Part shown: positions 54,695-64,000 of the stretch, piece after piece | Layout of the letters: every line of letters starts with the position of its first letter | How positions within the stretch are numbered: position 1 is the stretch's first letter | DNA from: Vitellaria paradoxa | Lineage: Eukaryota; Streptophyta; Magnoliopsida; Ericales; Sapotaceae | Reading direction: 5' to 3' | Assembly (NCBI GenBank): GCA_019916065.1 | Contig: CM034241.1 | Location: forward strand, 6,301,920-6,365,919 | Length of the DNA stretch: 64,000 nucleotides | Translations under genes and position numbers: made by a program | The notes under the pieces: model-generated | Told to the model about the DNA's origin: nothing | The model's input: the letters and a program-made list of their open reading frames with translations, nothing else | Database searches by the model: none

Positions 54695-57600
54695 CTCGAT
54701 GTGATCGCCAACATTGACAACAAAAGACTTGGTGATCGGTTCAACCGTGACCCAATTTTGCTGCAACTGAATCTGCAGCCCCTCGACCTCATCTTGAAGG
54801 AGGAGTGTGAGGAAACCGTATTCGGAATGAGGTGGCATTCCCAGTGTCAAATTCGGGGTCGGGGCATGGCGGGTAGCAGTTGACAACCATCAGCTGGTTC
54901 CCCCCGTTTTTGAATTCATCCAAAATATTGTCCTCGTCCTCGTCCTCATCCTCGTCATATGATTCTGTAGTCTTTTTAGAGCACGTGCAGCAGAATAGGT
55001 AAATAAGTATTTTATGTATTTTTACTCACAAATATGAAGAAAATCATCTGCACCAAACTCTCTAAAGTCACAGTTATTTTTACTCCTGCTACAGTAACTC
55101 TTCATTTCTGCCGAGTTATTATTTATCAGTTAAACAATTGTTTATTATTTGTTGAATAAGACAATAGCCTTTATATTGAAGAAGACAATGGACTTAAATT
55201 TTAAAAAATTAATTTTTTAATAGACAATTGGTAAAATGCCTAACATTGATGTGGATTAAAAAAGAAAAATTACTAATTAAACTCAAAATGTGTATTATTT
55301 AGTAGATAATTTGACTATCTATTGATACACTTGCTTTTAGTACTGTTTGTTAGCCCAAGGCTCTCTACGGTGCATTCCATTTCCATTAGCTTCAGGAACA
55401 AGTCTTGGGTGGCATTTGCGCAGGTGACACCCACTTTCCTGTTGAGGGTTTAGTGAAAAGCCAATCAAAGTTCTTAGTTACTAGATTGATAAACTATTAA
55501 TAGATAAATAGAAATTAAAATAATGGGATTATTTTCAAAATTGAAGAAATTGACAGTATTTGAGCTGTTAATTCGGTGACAATTAGGTTCTAGGTCGTTT
55601 GATTAAAATTTAATGGTCAAAATTAATTCACGTATTTCTAATAAAATAATATAAATGTATTTGAACCATTAAATTTTAATTTAATTATTTAGAACTTGAT
55701 CATTACTAAGACCTTTTTATTTTTGTTTTTGAATATCGAACTCAAGAAATTCAAATAAAAAATAATAAATATCACTGCTGTACTAAGACTCATCCTCACA
55801 AATTGAAATAAAACTATTCATTGGAGTTTTTTTAATCTCGTCGGGAGATTTATGAACTACTGATAGACTAATTAACAAAAAATACTATTAACATAAAAAA
55901 GTGGTAGAATGAGGTGTCAGCATTAGAATTTATCCTTAATAACAAGATTTATGAACTATTAATAGATTAATTGAAGAAAAATGTTAATGACGTAAAAAAA
56001 ATAAATATTTACTAAAATGATGTATCAGTAATAAAATTCAAGTATTTATTTGGGCTTATCATTCTTATGTAATAAATAATTATTTGAGCTTAAGCTCGAG
56101 TTTGAGCTTGACTTGATAAAAATCAATTTATGTTCAAAATCATGAGTAGCTCAACTAATTAAAATAATGTTGTTTTAGTTTAGATATAATAAAATAAAAC
56201 AAATAAGTCAACTAAATCAAGAAAACGTTTTACTAAATCAAAAATTATATTTGGGTCAAATTTATTTTATTGAACCGGTTTAAGACGAATACTTCTAGGC
56301 TGAAGCTCAATTTTAAAAGAGACACAAATTACACTCTTTAAAACTATGAATTAAACTTGACTTAAACTTTTTTTAAGCTAAATTTGAGTAACTCGCGGTA
56401 GCTCAATTTGTTGCTACCTCTATATCCAATTTACAACATTTAATTGGCAAATGAACATGCGAGAGAAATGAGTGGTAGAATATTAATTACTATTTTTATG
56501 ATAGCTGAATCCTCACCTGAAGCCCATGGGAGAAGAAGGCCAACGAGGAAGCATGTCTGACAAGGCATGGCACATTAGTTTCAAGAAGTCTCTCCAGCTA
56601 AAGGCACCATCTTTTGTTGGTTAAAACTAGTTCCATATCGAACAGGTGAGTGCATATCTGGGGTCATGCACTTTTCTTTTTCCTCGAAAGGGAGCTCAAA
56701 GAACCTTTGACTCACAAGCATCCATCATGCTGCTTTGTAATCTCCCTTGGAATTCCATGATTTACCAGCTGCGACAATCCATGAAAAGCTGATCATCAGT
56801 ATTAGAACCTGTACTCAAATTTCGCACTTAAATGGAATTCAATTGTTATGGCACAATTAATTGAAATTAAGCCGTCCAAATTTTGGAAGGTAAGCAAATT
56901 AGTTTATTGTATTTTAATGGGTAAAGTTCATTTTACACTTAATCTAACATTTAGATTCCATGTTTTCAATTGTAAGAAACATCCATTTACATTTATGATC
57001 TGAATTTTAATTTGACATTTTCGTTATAATTATTTCGAGGTAAATATAACAAAAAAATGTCACGTCCAGATTGCAAGTGATAAAATTGGTGGCATTTTTT
57101 TTTTCTCAATCACAAAAACATCACATTAAAATTTAATTTTACTAGCAATGATAAGTGAAATGGTTTAATTATTACGACTGAAAGTAAAGGAACTATTGTT
57201 ATATTCACTATAAAAAAAAAAGAAAAATATTGTTTACAACAATAAATGGTTATCCAGAAATTTATTTAGAACAATAAAAAAAATTAAGTCTCTTTAAAAG
57301 TAAAATATTTTATTTTAACATAAAAACTAATAAAAATATATTTTTATCTATCTATTTTGGCAAAAATCTTTTTTGTTCGAATAATTCTAACTTATAATTT
57401 GCAAATTTAATTAAATTTAATATATTCAATTACTTTTGTACTATAATCCAAATCTTAAAAAATATGAATTGATTTTTTAGATTGAAGAAATTATGTACTT
57501 TAAGGTTAAACCCTAAGAAATAAAGTATAATTACTCAAATGTCTTAGAAATTGTGTTGGACTCTTAACCCAAGAGCTCCCGTTACAACTCTACGGTAGGG

Positions 57601-57910
57601 TATAAGCCCGTTTACCTGAAAAAATCCATAGCGATCACAAGGATTGGCAAGAGACTTAAGGACTTGGGGTCGATTGGAACATTGCAATTCAGCAAAATCA
57701 ATGACTGGAAACTGAAGGTTGACCTTGCATGCACATGGCTCCCCATTTGGCGTACTAGGTCTCTCTGAAACCGGCAATATGTACTTCTCCGGAAGTTTTC
57801 CAATGCCATTTTCGGTCAAATGCTTCACGCCTTTCTGATATTGGCTTTCTAATTGATCATCTTCCTTCATAGTCTCAGCAGTCATCACTACTAGAGGAGG
57901 CACATATATT

Positions 57911-60575
57911 CACTACAGGAAAAACGGGTATAGGGGAGGAACATTTTCCTTGCTAAAGTTCTATTTTTCCTCGCTAAAGTTTCATTCTTGAAATAAATAG
58001 CTGGAAATAAAAAAAAAGTCAAAAATAAATAAATAAATAAAGTCTAGAGAGATTACCAACAACGACAACCAAATGAGATTTGAAATCTCAAAATTTTATT
58101 TAAACAAAAGGAACAGTTTTTATTTTGTAGTCTGTCAGCTCTGTATTATTCAGGGTATACATGGTTTATCTTTAATATTATTTATCCTTGTGGGTTTTAT
58201 TCAATTAGTGTTTTTGTATTTCTTTTAATTTTGTCTCTGTCTTGATAGCAGTTTAGAGCACATCCTCCCCGATAACCTCTTTGCTTCTCCGACAAAATTA
58301 GCCGGTGACCACCGCTCTATCTTCTCCACTACAAACTAAAACATAATAACAATTTCTAATCACAGAATAATTACAGTCGGCAAGCTCAAATGTTAGTGAA
58401 ACTAGGGTTTTGAGCAAAGCAAGTATCAAAATCAAGTACAGACATTATTACTTTTACGTTCTGCTAAGTATGCGTATAAATTGTACAAAAGTATGTGCGT
58501 GAGCTTGATGATTACGCGCAGTAAGACACGTACACTAAATCGAGAGAGGTGATCAAAGACAGTTTCATGTGTGTGTGTGTGTGAGAGAGAGAGAGAAAGA
58601 AAGAGAGAGAGAGAGACTTACAGCTGAAGACGATGATGATGGTGTAGAAAGAATCTACGTGGACTACCGTCGAATTGCATCGCCACAACTCTTTTCAATC
58701 GACAGCTCCATAGTCAAGGAAAAAAGCACAGCGAAAGAGAGATTTACTCCCTTTTCGCCCCTTTTGTTTTTCACTGTGTTTTTTTTTATTTTTTTCGCAA
58801 AAACAATGTCATTTAAAATATATTTTTTACATAACACTTCATCAAAAGAAGTCTGCTATTTTGTAAACATAAACACTTAACCAAAAGAATATATATATAT
58901 ATATATATTGTAAACATAAAGATTTTTTCCGCTCTGCCAGGGCATTGATATTGTAAACATAATATATATATATATATATATTAAACAATATATATATTGT
59001 TTGATAACATTTTTTTTTATTTTTAGTTACTATTTTCTCCGTTAAAATGAAAATAAAAAATACTAATACAATTTTATTTACAATAGTTAATTTTAACTTA
59101 ATAAAATATTTATTTTATATAAAATTAGTTTAATAACATTTTTTATTAATAATTAATTTTAATAAAATATATTAATAAAAACATAATTTAATAATAATTT
59201 GTTATTTATTAAAAATTAAATTAATTTAATAAGATATTTAAATAAAAATTTTTAGAATAAAGCCAGATCAAAGATTTGATAAAATAAAAATCTCCGATAC
59301 TTGTATAAAAAACTAATTTTAATCAACTCTATCTACTTATTACTACTTGCCTGTTCCTAAGGTTACGAAAACAAATTTGGCCAACGAAAAACTCAAATGT
59401 AAATTTGTAGAATAAATTTAACAAAATAGACTAAGATATTTATACAGTATTTAATAGATGTGTAATCTCGGCTGTTCAAAATATACTCATTGTGACTTAT
59501 TTAATTTAAAATAAAAATTTCAAAAAATAACTACTCTCGATCCAAATTAGTATTTTAGTTTTACTTGTATTTTTAAATTTTAAATATACTAAGAATTGTT
59601 ATTATAATAGAAATACCCAAATTATTATTTAAGTGTTTTTATTTATATTTTTTAATTCAAATTATAGTGAATTTGAAACATGATAATTCAAAAAATTCTA
59701 ATTGAATGGCACTAGAAGTACTATACCATTTTTGCAGTAGTGCCATTACTATAGGCGAGGAAGATTATTTTCCTCGCAAAATATATCTTTTAGCGAGAAA
59801 ATAATTTCCTTGCCTAAAGTTATGTAACAATGGATGTCAGGTGTTTTAGACTACTATAAAACACCTATAAGCGAGGAAGTTCACTTTCGTCGCCAAACAT
59901 AGCTTTTAGCGATGAAATAATCTCCTTGCCTATTGTGAAAATTTTTAGCGAGAAAAGTTTTTTCTCGCCTAAAGTTACAAACATTTTCCCTCTCCCCCCA
60001 AATTGAATGGCACCATATTTTAAATTTTTGTTACCAAATAACACTTTTGGCGAGAAAAATGTTCATCGCCTAAAGTCTCGCCTAAAGTGGTGTACTATTT
60101 TCCCTCCCTCCAAATGGAATGGCGCCAAAAGTTCCGTATCATTTTTTGTAATGGTGCCATTATTAAAGGCGAATAAGATTTTTTTGTCGCTAAATATAAC
60201 TTTTGGCAGGAAAATTATTTCCTCGCCTAAACCTACATAACAATTCTCCTTCCCAATTTTTGTTTACTATATGCGAGGAAGTTTAGTTTTGTCACCAAAT
60301 ATAGCTTTTAGCGAGGAAAGAATCTCCTCGCTTAAAGTTATATAACACTTTCCCTCCCCCTCCAAATGGAATGGCGGGACATTTTATTTACTATAGGCGA
60401 GGAAGTTAAATTTTCGTCGCCAAATAACTCTTTTAGCGAGGAAAATGTTCCTCGCCAAAAGTTTCAGAATTTTTAGCAAGGAATTCAAGTTTTCTTCACT
60501 AAAAAGGCATTATTAGCGACGAAAGTGACTTCCTCGTAAAAACTTTCCTCGCCTATATTCCGATTTCTTGTAGTG
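57911..60575. mobile_element. Non-autonomous CACTA (En/Spm) transposon
   Basis: The 2,665-bp element begins CACTACAGGAAAAACGGG and ends CCGATTTCTTGTAGTG (inverted CACTACAAGAAATCGG), with ATT on both sides (57908-57910 and 60576-60578), as CACTA elements require. Many copies of GGCGAGGAA and its complement lie in the terminal regions, dense in 59740-60560, as for transposase-binding subterminal repeats. Parts of the right third repeat as units containing CGCCAAATATAGCTTTTAGC. No transposase coding sequence is seen. GT and GA microsatellites lie at about 58567-58615. Confidence 0.9.
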
Positions 60576-60809
60576 ATTTATATATATTTGTGTGTGTTTG
60601 AACAACAACCTGCAATTTCTTATGATTAGGGAAAAAAATTCTAAGGAATTAATTAAAAAAATGTAAAAAGATGAGTAATTTGAGAATATGAGGCAAAAAC
60701 TTTATATAAGAAAATTAATTTTAAAAAAAACAAATTTGTTAATGGCATTTTGGTAATTTGAGGCATGGCAACACATTGTTCCAACGTGGCTAAGGCAGAC
60801 TTAATAATT

Positions 60810-60832
60810 TTTTTTTTTTTTTTGGGGTAAGT
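60810..60832 (-). mobile_element. Retroposon stub with 13-bp TSD
   Basis: A poly-T run plus GGGGTAAGT (minus strand ACTTACCCC plus poly-A) lies between two perfect copies of AGACTTAATAATT (60797-60809 and 60833-60845). Confidence 0.75.
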
Positions 60833-61384
60833 AGACTTAATAATTACGTGAGGTAGCAATTGTTATCTCACCTGAAAAAAATATTTTTATCTCTCTTTTT
60901 ATTTTTATTCACTTAAAAATTACACTTATGTTGTTGTTATTTTTTTTTTTTACACATCAATTTAGAAATTATATTCTTACCATTACCAATTATAAATTTT
61001 GAGAAACCTGTAAATGGAGAGAGAGAGAGAGAGGGGGGGGGGAGAGATCAGAGATGTACCTGGCCTTCTTGTCCTCTATATGTAGAAGTACCTCTAGAGA
61101 TAAAAAGACTGATATACCAAGAATGGGATGAAGATGGGATTTTGAGAAGGGGAACGGATGTATTCATATGAGAGAAAACCAAGGGACTCAAAACACCAGC
61201 CAGTTTTCAGAAACCGGACTCTGGATTTCTGAACTCCAGGCACTGGTTTTATTACATGACCAAACCGTTGACAATGTGCATGCACTGAGATTGCAAGTTG
61301 GTAGGGACGAGAGACACCCCTTCATACCATGGCTAATTAATTTTTAAGTATATATATATTAATCCCTTGTCCTCTCTCATAGGG

Positions 61385-61386
<2 letters not shown>

Positions 61387-61444
<58 letters not shown>
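61387..61444. repeat. CT microsatellite
   Basis: About 29 uninterrupted CT dinucleotides after AGGGCC. Confidence 0.95.
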
Positions 61445-61447
<3 letters not shown>

Positions 61448-61859
61448 ACACACAAAGACAGAGAAAAATGGTTGGATCTTTCTATTTCCCTTCTCTCACA
61501 TATTTGGTAGGACACCATGGCTGACTTTTGCAAATAAACCCAACATGAGTGGCGTCTCTTTTAAATGGTGGGTTATATCATAGTTTTTGGCATATATTTA
61601 TGCACTATTTAGAGTTAAAAAAATATAAAATTATATGTATTTTTACAAAAATAAATTAGGAGACTGTAAATTTTAAATTTTTTTATTTATAGTATAAAGC
61701 ATGAGATATTAATTTTTATAAATTTATATAAAATTTATACATCTTCAAACACATATGATCTCGTCTTGAATAATTCTTAGTATTAATGTTTATTATAGGC
61801 CAATAATACTTTTAATGAAGTTTGAAAGTTGTTTATCAGTACAGGAGACATACTTAGAA

Positions 61860-61883
61860 TGATTACCAAAAAAAAAAAAAAAA
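61860..61883 (+). mobile_element. Retroposon stub with 14-bp TSD
   Basis: TGATTACC plus poly-A lies between two perfect copies of AGACATACTTAGAA (61846-61859 and 61884-61897). Confidence 0.75.
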
Positions 61884-64000
61884 AGACATACTTAGAAGAC
61901 TTACTTTTTAATCGTGAATTCAAAGATGTTATGGGTTTAAATTAGGCTCTGTATAGGTTTCTCTATTTTTAAATTATATATGTACGTATATATAGGTTTT
62001 GCTTATATCTATTTCGTATATTAATTGCCACCTAATTTATCAAAAATTATTCCAAATAACTTCCATAATTTTAACATTAGGATAACTATGATATTACTTT
62101 TCAAAGTGTTTAAATAATAGTGAAGTTGCCGTCTCATAAAATAATTTTGTGTGGTTTATAAATTCAAAATTCATTTTGTAAAATAAGTTCATCAATACGA
62201 GCATGCCTTTAAAAGTTACTCTTCGCTAAAAATAATAATTATCTTAGTATCAATCATCTTTAAAGCCTCCGTTATTTTTGACTGTCATGAATAATTATCA
62301 GAGACATTGCAATTTAATTTATCAATTGAGTGGGCTCAAAAAAAAAAGTACGGGTTAATATCAATGTCAGTTGTTAACTAAGATCCGACTTGGTTAATTG
62401 TCGTTAGCAGTTGATCAGTCACAATACACCGAAATGACTAGCCATTTGACGGCATTGATTCTTGCCTGTTCCATAGTCTTAAAAGATGGGTGCAATACAG
62501 CAGAGAGAGATATGGGTGCGTGCGTTAATTAATCGTCACAAGGGCTGTGTTGGACAAGCTGGCTGCGAACGAGTTGTTAAAAAAGACTTATTTATGTTTG
62601 TTTGATAAATTAAAAGAACTCATTTGAAAAAAATTTTCAAGATCGATAAATAAACAAGTTAAACATACATAAAGATAGAGTTGGCTCGATAAGAGTAGCA
62701 AACAAATTCATTTAAATGTTCATGAATACGTTTATTTATCATTCTTAATAGATTTGTTTAAATATTCGTAAATAATATCGTTTAAATGTTTTTAAACAAA
62801 CTTGACTACTGTTTATGTGTAATATTGTTTAACTGTTAATCTCACACTATTTACCAAAAAAAAAAAAATTAAATTAAATTAAAACATAAAAAATTAACAT
62901 ACTAATTCAAATCTTGTTAATTAGTTAGAAAATATAACTCGTTTTTTAAACTTATTAATTGAAAACCATGTAAAAAGACTCAACAAATAACTCATAAATA
63001 GGCTTAACAAAAGATGATAATCAGGCTCAATAAAAATTCGAGAGCAAACTTATTTATTATAACCGAACTGAGTTAAAGTTGAGTTCAAACTACTTACAGA
63101 CTAACAAGTGAAATTCGAATATAAAATTTTGAACTCAATAAAAGTTTGACTTAAACTTGAACTCGTAAAAAAACTTAACAAATACTTAATGTTGAACACA
63201 ATATTTCAAACTCGATAGAAACTTAACTTAAACTATTCAAAAATCTAAATAGTAATTAAAAGCAACAATAATATTATTGAATAAGCTTAGCTCATGGATT
63301 AAAAGCCATTGTGAGATTGAGCATTTGTAATCAAGATATTATATTTATAGTGAAAGACTTGAGATTTTTTTCCGGCTTGAGCTTTTATTCGTTAAAAATT
63401 TTGAATCTCTTTATTTTACTTTTATTATTCCGTAATTGCGTGATTGTTTGTTTAAGTTATCTAGCATACAGATTTTCATTATATATAGTACAAAATTTGA
63501 TAATTATAACTAATTTTACTACCTGTAAATAGTCCAATTTATCACTTATTGTTAATAATATAAAAAAAAAACTAAAAAACAGTTTAAAATATAAATGTCC
63601 CTAACAATTCAAGCAAATAGAAATATTCTTAGTATAAATATTTTAAAATTTTAAACTCATAATGTATAATCTAATATTAAATAATATTTAATAAAAGAAA
63701 GATAAAGTAAAAAAGAAAAATCAAAGGACGTCAATATATTTCACAAAAAAATAATAATTTATACTGCAATTACTAAATGCACATTTTAGTTTATAAGAAT
63801 TGTTAAATTCTAGACATTTTTATTACCACGGAGCAACCATCAGTAATTAGGCACATAAAGCTCAAAAGTTAACAAAAGGCAAAAATAAAGTTAATTAATT
63901 AGAACATACCCCATGACAGCCTAACAAATGGGCATTTTTAATATTTATATGCACGACAAAGGGGGACGTTATGTCACATACGCATCTCCGAGGCTACATA

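Larger units (their letters stand above)
51843..57903 (-). pseudogene. 2-oxoglutarate/Fe(II)-dependent dioxygenase pseudogene
   Basis: The exons recognised on the minus strand are 57903-57616 (DIOX_N part: KLPEKYILPVSERP, LQFPVIDFAELQ, LANPCDRYGFFQ), 56768-56517 (LVNHGIP, then frameshifts), about 55440-55346 (ATQDLFLKLMEME) and 54964-54695 ([12 protein letters not shown]; a 1-base insertion; [23 protein letters not shown]). The last exon lies in three pieces at 53346-53341, 52836-52710 (NGRYKSALHR, then RISVASSHN) and about 51978-51843 (EANPRRYMDTDF). Such soluble enzymes hydroxylate or desaturate small molecules. The iron motif HxD reads HSE. The first codon is GTG where a start might be expected, and the first ATG is six codons on. 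At least four frameshifts, two MITEs in the last exon and a CACTA element at the 5' end make it a pseudogene. Confidence 0.88.
60576..64000. other. AT-rich intergenic sequence, right end of window
   Basis: No gene is seen. It contains two retroposon stubs (listed separately), a GA run near 61019-61034 and a long CT microsatellite at about 61387-61444. 62560-63250 has word composition (CTTGAACTCG, AACTCGATAG) like diverged Asp/Leu-type dispersed repeats. Open frames here are all short and motif-free. Confidence 0.45.

Noticed and set aside
61019..61290. GA run followed by moderately GC-rich sequence, 63-codon minus-strand frame
   Set aside because: Possible 5' UTR or non-coding transcript, but no splice pattern, motif or conserved frame supports a gene.

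Overview
The window is nuclear DNA of a flowering plant, most likely a eudicot. The signs are AT-rich intergenic sequence, multi-exon genes with GT-AG introns, plant family-1 glycosyltransferases, a plant-type PHD/GNAT protein and a dense load of plant transposons (LINE, Copia, Gypsy, CACTA, hAT, PIF/Harbinger-like MITEs, SINEs). The sequence does not name the species. All recognisable host genes lie on the minus strand.

Layout. (1) 1-11.5 kb: a tandem segmental duplication carrying two intronless UGT73-type glycosyltransferase genes (4272-5765 and 9704-11203) and a short relic of a third (about 11.45-11.54 kb). Copy 2 holds a solo LTR and a MITE that copy 1 lacks, with the empty sites preserved; copy 1 holds a MITE that copy 2 lacks. 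(2) 12.7-32.7 kb: one large gene for an IDM1-like nuclear protein with two Tify-binding-like (TDBD) segments, two PHD fingers and a GNAT-like C-terminus. I could trace 23 exons, 3,285 nt of open frame and 1,094 residues without a break. Its exons 5-10 are six consecutive exons of exactly 93 nt, all phase 2/2, which read as a tandem exon array. Intron 4 (10.2 kb) is filled by a 4.5-kb LINE with an 18-bp target-site duplication (TSD), older LINE debris and a fold-back element. (3) 33-36.5 kb: a Gypsy-type LTR plus decayed gag, of the same LTR family as the solo LTR at 8.3 kb. (4) 36.5-51 kb: no host gene seen; MITEs, a GC-rich hairpin-bearing LTR-like block, SINE-containing tandem repeats, and a complete non-autonomous Copia element (47415-49009) whose pol is replaced by a minisatellite. 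(5) 51.8-60.6 kb: a 2-oxoglutarate-dependent dioxygenase pseudogene in at least five exons. Two MITEs cut its last exon, and a 2.7-kb CACTA transposon sits directly upstream of its first codons. (6) 60.6-64 kb: AT-rich sequence with no gene seen.

How the parts relate. The UGT pair is a small specialised-metabolism cluster under near-identical proximal promoters (same TATA position, same TTACGTAA palindrome 109 bp before the ATG). The PHD gene is the probable chromatin regulator of the region. The dioxygenase is dead. Transposons explain most of the remaining structure. Protein family names rest on motifs read by eye; no database was searched.
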